In this document: positions 57,800-64,000 of the stretch, one piece after another
How positions within the stretch are numbered: position 1 is the first letter of the stretch
How the letters are laid out: every line of letters begins with the position of its first letter
Source: Dietzia timorensis
Lineage (GTDB): Bacteria > Actinomycetota > Actinomycetes > Mycobacteriales > Mycobacteriaceae
Reading direction: 5' to 3'
Length of the DNA: 64,000 nt
NCBI RefSeq assembly: GCF_001659785.1
Contig: NZ_CP015961.1
Span: 1 to 64,000, forward strand
The notes under the pieces: model-generated
Database searches by the model: none
What the model saw: the letters and a program-made list of their open reading frames with translations, nothing else
Told to the model about the DNA's origin: nothing
Made by a program: the position numbers and the translations under genes

Positions 57800-58383
57800 T
57801 CCTCGCCAACCGGATCGCCCACGACGTCGCCGCCGGCAAAGTCACCGTCGCCTACCGCCGTTGGAAGCACCCGCGAGTCAAACCCGGATCGACGTTCCGC
57901 ACCGTGGCTGGAATCGTACGTGTTGAAGCGATCGACCAGGCAGATCCCGAACAAATCAACACCGCCGCAGCGCAGGACGCGGGCTACGCCACACCGGACG
58001 AACTGCTCGCCACCATCGGCGACCATGCCGGTCCGCTGTGGTGTATCACCCTGGCTTGGGCCGGCCCCGACCCCCGAGAAGCGCGCGCGGCGAACACGGA
58101 GCTCTCGCCGTCCGACATCACGGACATCGACGTTCTGTTGGACCGGATCGATGCGCGTGCGCCGTGGGCCCGCACCACGCTGGGCCGGATCGCAGCGAAT
58201 CCGGGGATCACCGCGGCACAGCTCGCCGACGGGCTACCGCTCGGCAAGGACGCCCTCAAACGCCGCATCCGGACCCTCAAAGAGCACGGCCTGACACGCA
58301 GCCTGCGGGTCGGCTACGAACTATCCGAACGCGGCCACGCCTACCTGGGCGTCACCCACCGACAAGAAGGACGATGCATATGA
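57796..58383 (+). CDS. ASCH-domain protein with C-terminal winged helix (cargo)
   Basis: 195 residues. The N-terminal part (about 1–110) has an ASCH-like pattern: VTVAYRRWKHPRVKPGSTF, AGIVRVEAI, AGYATPDELLATIG and LAWAGPDPREA. ASCH domains have a PUA-like fold and bind RNA or nucleobases. The C-terminal part (about 125–185) is a winged helix (GITAAQLADGLPLGKDALKR). The fusion suggests a nucleic-acid-binding regulator. It is coupled by ATGA overlaps on both sides. Its role in an otherwise detoxification-like operon is unclear. Confidence 0.75.
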   Translation: MILANRIAHDVAAGKVTVAYRRWKHPRVKPGSTFRTVAGIVRVEAIDQADPEQINTAAAQDAGYATPDELLATIGDHAGPLWCITLAWAGPDPREARAANTELSPSDITDIDVLLDRIDARAPWARTTLGRIAANPGITAAQLADGLPLGKDALKRRIRTLKEHGLTRSLRVGYELSERGHAYLGVTHRQEGRCI

Positions 58384-59165
58384 GTACGATCGTTCCCGGC
58401 GCTCCGGCCCTCATCGACCTCCAGACTCCCGACGAGGACGCCTCGGTGCAGTTCTACAGTGCCCTGTTCGGGTGGAAGCTCGATGAGCAGAACCCCAGTG
58501 GCTACCGTTACGCCCGCGCCGAGGGCGGATCGGTCATCGCCGGCGTCCGCGCCGCCTACGGCGACGCTGCACCAGCGTGGATGCTCTACCTCGCTACCAA
58601 CGACATTGCGGCCACCGCAAGGCGCGCGGCCGTGGACGGCGGAAGCGTCCTTCACGGCCCTGTCGCCGTGCCAGGTCAGGGCAGCGTCATGATCATCACC
58701 GACCCGACCGGAGCCGCCACGGGAATCTGGCAGCCAGAGCCCAGCTTCGAGTTCGCATCGCTCGCGCCCGGCTCCCTCGCGTGGGCCGAACTGCTGACCG
58801 CCGATGGCAAGAGCGCTGACAACTTCTACACCAGCCTGCTCGGAGTCAGCGTGACGCAGATCGGCGACGGCGAGCACTACGACTACACCATCTGGAACCC
58901 AGCCAAGCAGCAGGCACCCATCGGCGGACGACTTCACACCGAACTTCCCTCGGGAGTACCTGCGCACTGGCGCATCTACCTCGCAGTTGATCCTGCAATC
59001 GGCACCGATAGAACGGTTGAGGCCGCGACCGCCTTGGGCGCAGCAGTGATCGCGGAGCCGAACGAAATTCCAGCCGGCCGCATCGCAGTGCTGGCCGACC
59101 CGATAGGCGCACAGTTCGCGCTACTTACTCCCGCACCGCGGGACCGCCGGTCCGCTCGGGTTTGA
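58380..59165 (+). CDS. Double-VOC-domain protein (glyoxalase/bleomycin-resistance-like, cargo)
   Basis: 261 residues forming two VOC domains (about 5–120 and 128–250). The first begins APALIDLQTPDEDASVQFYS and ends TDPTGAATGIWQP; the second contains WAELLTADGKSADNFYTSLL and ADPIGAQFALLTP. Such tandem VOC proteins include hydroxylases and drug-binding resistance proteins; typical metal-binding His/Glu residues are only partly visible. ATG 58380 overlaps the preceding stop. It probably binds or converts the same compound that induces the TetR. Confidence 0.85.
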   Translation: MSTIVPGAPALIDLQTPDEDASVQFYSALFGWKLDEQNPSGYRYARAEGGSVIAGVRAAYGDAAPAWMLYLATNDIAATARRAAVDGGSVLHGPVAVPGQGSVMIITDPTGAATGIWQPEPSFEFASLAPGSLAWAELLTADGKSADNFYTSLLGVSVTQIGDGEHYDYTIWNPAKQQAPIGGRLHTELPSGVPAHWRIYLAVDPAIGTDRTVEAATALGAAVIAEPNEIPAGRIAVLADPIGAQFALLTPAPRDRRSARV

Positions 59166-59223
59166 GACAGGTGGCCGTCGCAGCAACCAGCAAACACTCA
59201 GCTGACTCGAGACGGGCGTGACC

Positions 59224-59590
59224 TTGCCAAAAGGTAGACGGCACCCGGGCCCTGATCGAGGTGCTGATGCTGCACCGCCACCTTCCCCACGAGCAGGTCG
59301 CTGCCGGACTCGCAACCGCGCTACGTGCTGGTGCGCTGACCGCGGACGCTGTCGCGTTGGAGGCACGCAAGCACGAGGACACGGCAGACGACTCGGCCGT
59401 GGACCACCCAACCGCCCATGTCAGCTCAGAGGCGCACGGCGAAGGCGAGGCCCCTGCCGTGCGATCGCTGACCGAGCGCCGACTGCGCGCACACCTCCCA
59501 GCCGACACTCGCCCGCTGCCGAGCGTGGACAAGTACGACCAGCTGCTGCCCAACCGACGCGAAAATCCGAGCGAAGGAGCCAAACCGTGA
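59224..59590 (+). pseudogene. istA: istA transposase gene, 3' fragment
   Basis: About 120 codons remain, readable from just after a stop near 59219–59221. The fragment (VDGTRALIEVLMLHRHLP, then EQVAAGLATALRAGALTADA and a tail ending PNRRENPSEGAKP) matches the C-terminal end of IS21 transposases. The DDE catalytic core and N-terminal HTH are missing; the cargo operon occupies that place. The stop codon overlaps the istB start (GTGA), as in intact IS21 elements. Confidence 0.85.
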
Positions 59591-60366
59591 CCAGCAAGCG
59601 CCGTGGAATGACCGAGGAAGCCGCTGACGCCGCGATCGACCAAGCCTGCCGGATGCTGAGGATGCCCACCCTCCGCGGCTCCTTCGCCGAGTATGCCGAC
59701 CGGGCCGGGCGTGAGCAGATGTCCTACCGTGGGTTTCTCGCCGAACTGCCCCTCGCCGAGTGCGACGACCGCGGCCGCCGCCGGTCCGAGCGGCGGATCA
59801 GGGCGGCCAAGTTCCCGAGGGAGAAGTCCCTGCGGGCATTCGATTTCGAAGCCAACCTGAACATCGACCCCGCCGTGGTGCACACCCTTGCCAAGGGTGA
59901 ATGGGTCCACAAGGGCGAGCCGCTATGTCTGATCGGGGACTCCGGCACCGGGAAATCGCACCTGCTGATCGCCCTTGGCACCGAGGCCGCCATGGCCGGC
60001 TACCGCGTCAAGTACACCCTGGCGACCCAGCTCGCCAACGAGCTCGTCGAAGCAGCCGACGAGAGGACCCTCGCCAAGACCATCGCCCGTTACGGTCGAG
60101 TCGACCCGCTGTGCATCGACGAGCTCGGATACATGCAGATCGACCGCCGCGGTGCGGAACTCCTCTTCCAGGTCCGCACCGAGCGTGAGGAGAAGGCCTC
60201 GGTTGCGATCGCGTCCAACGAGTCCTTCGGCGGCTGGACCAAGACCTTCACCGACCCCCGGTTGTGCGCGGCCATCGTTGACCGGCTTACCTTCGGTGGC
60301 ACCATCCTGGAGACCGGCACCGACTCTTATCGTTTGGCACAGGCCACCAAGAAGCAGACGAATTGA
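59587..60366 (+). CDS. istB: IS21-family helper ATPase IstB
   Basis: 259 residues, full length. AAA+ ATPase related to DnaC/DnaA with Walker A GDSGTGKS near 118–125, Walker B LCIDELGYM near 175 and the sensor IASNESF near 213. IstB selects target DNA and stimulates IstA. GTG 59587 overlaps the istA stop. It appears intact, but without IstA the element cannot move alone. Confidence 0.93.
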   Translation: MTSKRRGMTEEAADAAIDQACRMLRMPTLRGSFAEYADRAGREQMSYRGFLAELPLAECDDRGRRRSERRIRAAKFPREKSLRAFDFEANLNIDPAVVHTLAKGEWVHKGEPLCLIGDSGTGKSHLLIALGTEAAMAGYRVKYTLATQLANELVEAADERTLAKTIARYGRVDPLCIDELGYMQIDRRGAELLFQVRTEREEKASVAIASNESFGGWTKTFTDPRLCAAIVDRLTFGGTILETGTDSYRLAQATKKQTN

Positions 60367-60390
60367 CTGGAGGCTGTAACGCCCGAGCAG

Positions 60391-60486
60391 TGGTGTCGAC
60401 GCAGACCTACATCACCGGCGTGGATCCGGCCCGACTGGTGTCAGAACTCACCGACAAACGGTGTCGGACGAAACCGGCGAAGCCAA
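60391..60486 (-). repeat. Right terminal inverted repeat with three 21-bp repeated sites
   Basis: Ends CGAAGCCAA on the plus strand. Its three units, read on the minus strand, lie at 60459–60479, 60436–60456 (TGTCGGTGAGTTCTGACACC plus A) and 60391–60411. They mirror the left end in pattern and order. Confidence 0.85.
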
Positions 60487-60633
60487 TCCGTCGGCCCCCA
60501 ACTCCAGCAGATGCTTTTCACACAGGCCGCGCACCTGAGCAAGAGTGAGCCCGGGTCGTAGCGCGTCTCTGGTCATCGCCATCGCGTCACGGGCCACGTT
60601 CTGCATCCGGCGATGTAACTCGTAAGCGGCCAC
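60487..60633 (-). pseudogene. M24 peptidase gene, 5' part
   Basis: 49 codons of the peptidase's N-terminal domain, ending HLLELGADG directly at the element boundary. GTG 60633 is chosen as the start because AGGAGG precedes it by six bases. After the TCCG duplication the frame runs a further 13 codons into the transposon end and stops at TGA. The remaining 184 codons are at 55621–56175. Confidence 0.85.
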
Positions 60634-60778
60634 AAGACACCTCCTCATCATCGAAATTCGCCGATACCATCCATGCTGCCTCACCCCCCAAAGAACGACC
60701 CCTGAGGTTGCGTCGACCTGCAACAGGTGCGCGTGATGGACCAGGCCGCCATGGTTGCTTGGGCAGTAATTGTGTGCT

Positions 60779-61396
60779 TTACGCTAGTCCGTCGAAGAGA
60801 TTTGTCGTCATGGGTAGGAACACTTCGTCTAGGGCGTTGACGTGGTGGAAGTGCCCGGCCAATTCAAGAGTCACGAATCCGTGGAGCACGCTCCATAATT
60901 GCGCGGCCACATGCGCGGCATCTTGAGGCCGGATTTGTCCGGCGCCCATGGCGCGTTGCGCGGTGTCGACGAGATGGCCGTACGAATCCAGCGCCACGTC
61001 GGAGCCATCCGCGTATTCTTTGCGCGTGTTTGGATTCGGGCGATCTTTCCCTGAAGCGGAAAATCCGAACATGAGGTCGTAAAGATGCCGATTGCTATGG
61101 GCGGTTTCGCGATATGCCAATGCCATCGCCTTGATGTCCGCAACTGGGTCATCGGTGCGTGGAATAGCGGCCAGCCGATCGCCGAGACGACGGAAACCTT
61201 CTTCCTTGACCGCTGTTAACAACTCGGGCATGCCACCGAAGTAGTGGTAGAGGCCAATCGTTGAGGCGCCGACCTCGCGCGATAGGCGTCGCGCTTGCAT
61301 CGCCGCCGGCCCTTCCTCGCCCAGCAGCGCGATTGCCGTTTCAACGAAGCGGACTCGTACGTCGTCGTGATCACTAACCTGTCTCACTCTGTTCAT
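60779..61396 (-). CDS. TetR-family repressor facing the carotenoid oxygenase gene
   Basis: 205 residues. HTH at about 34–56 (RRLSREVGASTIGLYHYFGG), followed by MPELLTAV; the C-terminal domain has the WHG-type pattern ending LWSVLHGFVTLELAGHFHHV, common in one TetR subgroup. It is divergent from the oxygenase gene, with a perfect palindrome in the 57-base gap, so it most likely controls that gene. Confidence 0.87.
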   Translation of the reverse strand: MNRVRQVSDHDDVRVRFVETAIALLGEEGPAAMQARRLSREVGASTIGLYHYFGGMPELLTAVKEEGFRRLGDRLAAIPRTDDPVADIKAMALAYRETAHSNRHLYDLMFGFSASGKDRPNPNTRKEYADGSDVALDSYGHLVDTAQRAMGAGQIRPQDAAHVAAQLWSVLHGFVTLELAGHFHHVNALDEVFLPMTTNLFDGLA

Positions 61397-61421
61397 TCTG
61401 CCAGATACCTGTTAACCTCAT

Positions 61422-61436
61422 ATAACGTTGTTATAC
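61422..61436. promoter_or_regulatory. Palindromic operator between TetR and carotenoid oxygenase genes
   Basis: TATAACGTTGTTATA contains exact 6-base arms TATAAC/GTTATA around GTT. It lies 25 bases from the TetR start and 17 from the oxygenase ATG. Confidence 0.7.
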
Positions 61437-61453
61437 CGGGAGGTGTCGTGCAG

Positions 61454-62908
61454 ATGAATCAGTATCTGTCGGGCAATTTCGCTCCGGTTTCGGTTGAACA
61501 TACCGCGACCGAATTGACGGTCACGGGCACAATTCCGGAGCATCTCGATGGGCGGTATCTTCGTAACGGTCCTAATCCCATTCACGAAGTCGATCCGGCC
61601 GCGTATCACTGGTTCATGGGCGATGGAATGGTCCACGGCGTGCGGCTGCGTGGTGGGCGCGCGGAGTGGTACCGCAATCGTTGGGTGCGGTCGCCAATCG
61701 TGACTGATGCGCTCGGGGCAGCAGCGGCCTACTACCCGGGCGGAACACAGGTTGGGCTCGGTGGACTTGGCGCGAATACCAACGTCATTAGTCATCGTGG
61801 CCGCACAATGGCGTTGATCGAAGGCGGATCGACGAACTATGAACTCACCGATGAACTGGACACGATCGGCCCGTGTGACTTCGACGGCACACTTCGCGGT
61901 GGATACACCGCCCACCCCAAGCGAGACCCGGACACGGGTGAACTCCATGCGGTCTCGTACTTTTTCGGCCGCGGCAACTGTGTGCAGTACTCCATCATCG
62001 ACACAGAAGGTAAAGCGCGCCGCACTATCGACATCGAAGTAACCGGGGCGCCGATGATGCATGATTTTTCCCTTACCGAGCATCACGTAGTGTTCTACGA
62101 TCTGCCGGTGACTTTCGACTCGCGGCAAGTGGTCGAGGAAACAGTGCCTTATGGGCTTCGTAAGCCTGCACAATTGCTGCTTTCGGCTCTCATTGGGTGC
62201 GTGAAGATTCCGGATCCTATTAGCGCGATGGCGAGCAACCGTTTACGCGCTAACGCTATTCTCCCGTATAGCTGGAACCGTAACTATCCTGCCCGGATCG
62301 GCGTCATGCCGCGAGAAGGGAACAACGCCGACGTGCGCTGGTTTGATGTTGAGCCTTGCTTCGTTTTCCACCCGATGAACGCCTACGACGACGGCAACTC
62401 CGTCGTCCTGGACGTTATTCGTCACCCTACGATGTTCGACACCAACCTGCACGGACCCAGCGAAGGCCCACCCACTCTCGACAGATGGACGATCAACTTA
62501 GCCAGCGGGACCGTGCGCGAAGAACGAATCGACGACCATGCGCAAGAATTTCCTCGAATCGACGAGCGCCGCGTCGGCAAAAACCATCGATTCGGCTACG
62601 CCCCACGCGTGGGACAGGGGCTTAAGCAAGGTGCGGCTTTGCTCAAACATGATCTACGTCGTGGACGCACCATCACGCGCGAATTCGGCCCCGGCAGCGA
62701 AATCGGAGAATTCGTGTTCGAACCCAGGAGCCCAGGCGCCGACGAAGACGACGGCGTGCTCATGGGATACGTGTACAACCGATCCGATGCCCTCAGCAAC
62801 CTAACCATCCTCGATGCAGAAACGCTCGACACTGTCGCGACTGTGCAGCTTCCGGCCAGAGTCCCTGCCGGCTTTCACGGCAACTGGTTACCAGCAACCG
62901 AAACTTAG
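61454..62908 (+). CDS. Carotenoid oxygenase (carotenoid cleavage dioxygenase family)
   Basis: 484 residues of the RPE65/CCD family, Fe(II)-dependent enzymes that cleave carotenoid or stilbene double bonds. Family features: LRNGPNPIHE near 36–45, HWFMGDGMVHGVRL, and four iron-ligand His candidates in GGYTAHPKR, MMHDFSLTEHH, FVFHPMNAYDD and the terminal GFHGNW. It is near usual bacterial length. A GGGAGGT ribosome site lies 10 bases before ATG 61454; a GTG two codons upstream is possible. No carotenoid genes are nearby, so the substrate is open (carotenoid, apocarotenoid or lignin-type stilbene). Confidence 0.9.
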   Translation: MNQYLSGNFAPVSVEHTATELTVTGTIPEHLDGRYLRNGPNPIHEVDPAAYHWFMGDGMVHGVRLRGGRAEWYRNRWVRSPIVTDALGAAAAYYPGGTQVGLGGLGANTNVISHRGRTMALIEGGSTNYELTDELDTIGPCDFDGTLRGGYTAHPKRDPDTGELHAVSYFFGRGNCVQYSIIDTEGKARRTIDIEVTGAPMMHDFSLTEHHVVFYDLPVTFDSRQVVEETVPYGLRKPAQLLLSALIGCVKIPDPISAMASNRLRANAILPYSWNRNYPARIGVMPREGNNADVRWFDVEPCFVFHPMNAYDDGNSVVLDVIRHPTMFDTNLHGPSEGPPTLDRWTINLASGTVREERIDDHAQEFPRIDERRVGKNHRFGYAPRVGQGLKQGAALLKHDLRRGRTITREFGPGSEIGEFVFEPRSPGADEDDGVLMGYVYNRSDALSNLTILDAETLDTVATVQLPARVPAGFHGNWLPATET

Positions 62909-63011
62909 GCTTCCAGAGAACTCCAAAACAAGCACCGGTCACAACTACACTCGCCTGAAATTGGAGGTTCATTTCGCTGCGGCAAGTTCATCTGAATCAT
63001 CCAGGTGCTTG

Positions 63012-63638
63012 TCAGCGGGATGCGATGAGCGCGTCGAGGTGCGCGACGGTGATGTCGGTCTGTTGGTGGTGTATCGCGGTCATCCCAAGGTTCTCGGCAC
63101 CTTCGATAGTGACAGGTGAGTCGTCGACGAAGATGCATCGCTTGGGCGTGACGTCGAGTTGTTGGCATGCTTCAAGGTAGATTTTGGCATCGGGTTTGAG
63201 CGATCCCACTTCGTGTGAATAGACGATGGTGTCGACGAGTCCGCTGAGATTGTATTTATCGTTTTCGCGCTCGCGGGCCCCGATAAAGCTATTGCTCACT
63301 AGCCCGGTCTTATACGTTGAGCGATGCTGATGCAACCAGTCGAACAATCGCGTATCCGGTTCACCCAGGTATTGATCCCACATGTCCTCAAGCATCTGGT
63401 CGACGGTCTCGAGAGATACACTCAGGCGGTCGGCAGCCTGTTGCCGGAGCTGATCCGTAGATACGTCGCCGACCGCGCCGCCGATCCACAGTTCGGCGAG
63501 GTCAACGGTAATGGCGCCCGAAGAAAGCTCGAGTTTCCGTTCCCACGTATCCCCGAAATCCATTGCGCCAGTGATCTCTAGAACCCCACCGATATCGAAC
63601 AACACGGCATCGAAGGCAGAAGCGATGAATTCGGCCAT
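63012..63638 (-). CDS. HAD-superfamily hydrolase (subfamily IA)
   Basis: 208 residues. Motif I FDIGGVLE near 14–21, motif II VSNSF near 115, motif III Lys in LKPDAK near 147, motif IV FVDDSP near 168. A helical cap lies between motifs I and II. The first nucleophile Asp and following Gly (DIGGV) fit YihX/epoxide-hydrolase-like HAD phosphatases. Substrate unknown. It converges with the carotenoid oxygenase gene. Confidence 0.85.
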   Translation of the reverse strand: MAEFIASAFDAVLFDIGGVLEITGAMDFGDTWERKLELSSGAITVDLAELWIGGAVGDVSTDQLRQQAADRLSVSLETVDQMLEDMWDQYLGEPDTRLFDWLHQHRSTYKTGLVSNSFIGARERENDKYNLSGLVDTIVYSHEVGSLKPDAKIYLEACQQLDVTPKRCIFVDDSPVTIEGAENLGMTAIHHQQTDITVAHLDALIASR

Positions 63639-63982
63639 GCGTTCACACTTTCGATCTACACGGAAGTCCCCAAAACGCGACTCGCCGACACCGTGTCGGG
63701 CGTGACTCGCCGTGGGCGTTCGTTCAATTCCCAGGAATCGTAACGCGCGGCACCAGACTCCTCAATGGCGATACTCCCCGAATCCAGTAGTTGTGGCTAG
63801 AGTCGATCGCCTTGACGACCGTTCCGGCCGGTGTGTTCGCTGTGCATCGCGGGTGACGCTCCGGCGACTTCGCGTTTCGTCACGCAGGCAAACGATGCGT
63901 GAAGAGCTGTTCCGCGCAGGGCAGATCTGCTGTGTGCGGATGCGCTCGTTTTGCGGTCACCGTGTTGGGCACGGTTGATGGC
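63639..63982. other. Gene-free segment before the window end
   Basis: 344 bases with no frame that looks coding on either strand and no RNA or strong hairpin recognised. Likely holds the promoter of the HAD gene and of a gene entering at the right edge. Confidence 0.5.
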
Positions 63983-64000
63983 ATGAGCGACAACGATCAC
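63983..64000 (+). CDS. Possible start of a gene cut by the window end
   Basis: ATG at 63983 followed by SDNDH in frame; only six codons are visible. The polar start is plausible for a soluble protein but nothing identifies it. Confidence 0.25.

Larger units (their letters stand above)
56180..60486. mobile_element. IS21-family-derived transposon carrying a four-gene cargo operon
   Basis: 4307 bases with near-perfect terminal inverted repeats: TTGGCTTCG at the left and CGAAGCCAA at the right, extending about 49 bp with nine mismatches. It is flanked by TCCG direct repeats (56176–56179, 60487–60490). It interrupts the M24 peptidase gene and removing it plus one TCCG restores the frame. Contents in order: TetR, NmrA-like, ASCH–wHTH and VOC genes, a 3' fragment of istA, and complete istB. 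The transposase IstA core is missing, so movement would need IstA from elsewhere. It is an element with cargo rather than a simple IS. Confidence 0.9.

Noticed and set aside
59218-59587. N-terminal extension of istB reading from 59218
   Set aside because: The upstream codons overlap the istA remnant in another frame. The conserved IstB start and GTGA coupling place the start at 59587.
62928-63012. Inverted repeat ACAAGCACC / GGTGCTTGT between the carotenoid oxygenase and HAD genes
   Set aside because: The arms match but are 67 bases apart and one touches the HAD stop codon. The loop is too long for a terminator and may be chance.

Overview
The window is an origin-proximal chromosome segment of a high-GC actinobacterium of the order Mycobacteriales (Corynebacteriales). 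The evidence is the order dnaA–dnaN–recF–dciA–gyrB–gyrA–DUF3566–tRNA-Ile–tRNA-Ala, followed further on by ppiA–rhomboid–PH-domain protein–crgA–pabA/trpG-like–pknB–pknA–pbpA–rodA–pstP–fhaB–fhaA. The AlkB–rubredoxin fusion gene followed by a TetR regulator matches the alkW–alkX arrangement described in Dietzia. Dietzia or a close relative is my best guess, but it is an inference. There is no gnd gene between dnaN and recF, unlike Mycobacterium and Rhodococcus.

1–15 kb: replication core. oriC lies between dnaA and dnaN, with degenerate DnaA boxes and a clear run of CTA trinucleotides (DnaA-trio type). A CPA1 cation/proton antiporter separates dciA from gyrB. A single gene encoding two tandem esterase domains sits between gyrB and gyrA. 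Two tRNA genes close this block.

15–33 kb: metabolic and regulatory genes in small divergent units. Several are a regulator facing its target across a short palindromic operator: TetR with a DHFR-like reductase, and TetR with an MFS pump. A MerR regulator also has a palindrome in front of its own gene. The block also holds a flavoprotein–thioesterase pair, alkW–alkX, an ABC exporter, two small secreted paralogues and a short-chain dehydrogenase.

33.5–38 kb: a cobalamin riboswitch precedes a permease–ATPase–two-lipoprotein ABC operon, so the substrate is most likely a corrinoid. A 16-bp palindrome with the exact core of a ParB parS site lies in the 5' part of the riboswitch aptamer. A 21-bp tandem repeat array follows the operon.

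38–53.6 kb: housekeeping genes ending in the serine/threonine kinase and cell-shape cluster. The gap between the PH-domain gene and crgA (42.1–42.5 kb) holds a dense cluster of perfect DnaA boxes, stronger than those seen in oriC.

53.6–64 kb: accessory segment after tRNA-Leu. An M24 peptidase gene is cut in two by a 4307-bp IS21-family element (56180–60486). The element has about 49-bp terminal inverted repeats built from short repeated sites and a 4-bp target duplication. Rejoining the flanks restores the peptidase reading frame exactly. The element has lost most of istA, keeps istB, and carries a four-gene overlapping operon (TetR, NmrA-like reductase, ASCH–winged-helix protein, double-VOC protein) behind a palindromic operator. 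A TetR regulator, a carotenoid oxygenase and a HAD hydrolase follow. The element with its cargo, the DnaA-box cluster and the parS/riboswitch overlap are the most interesting items.
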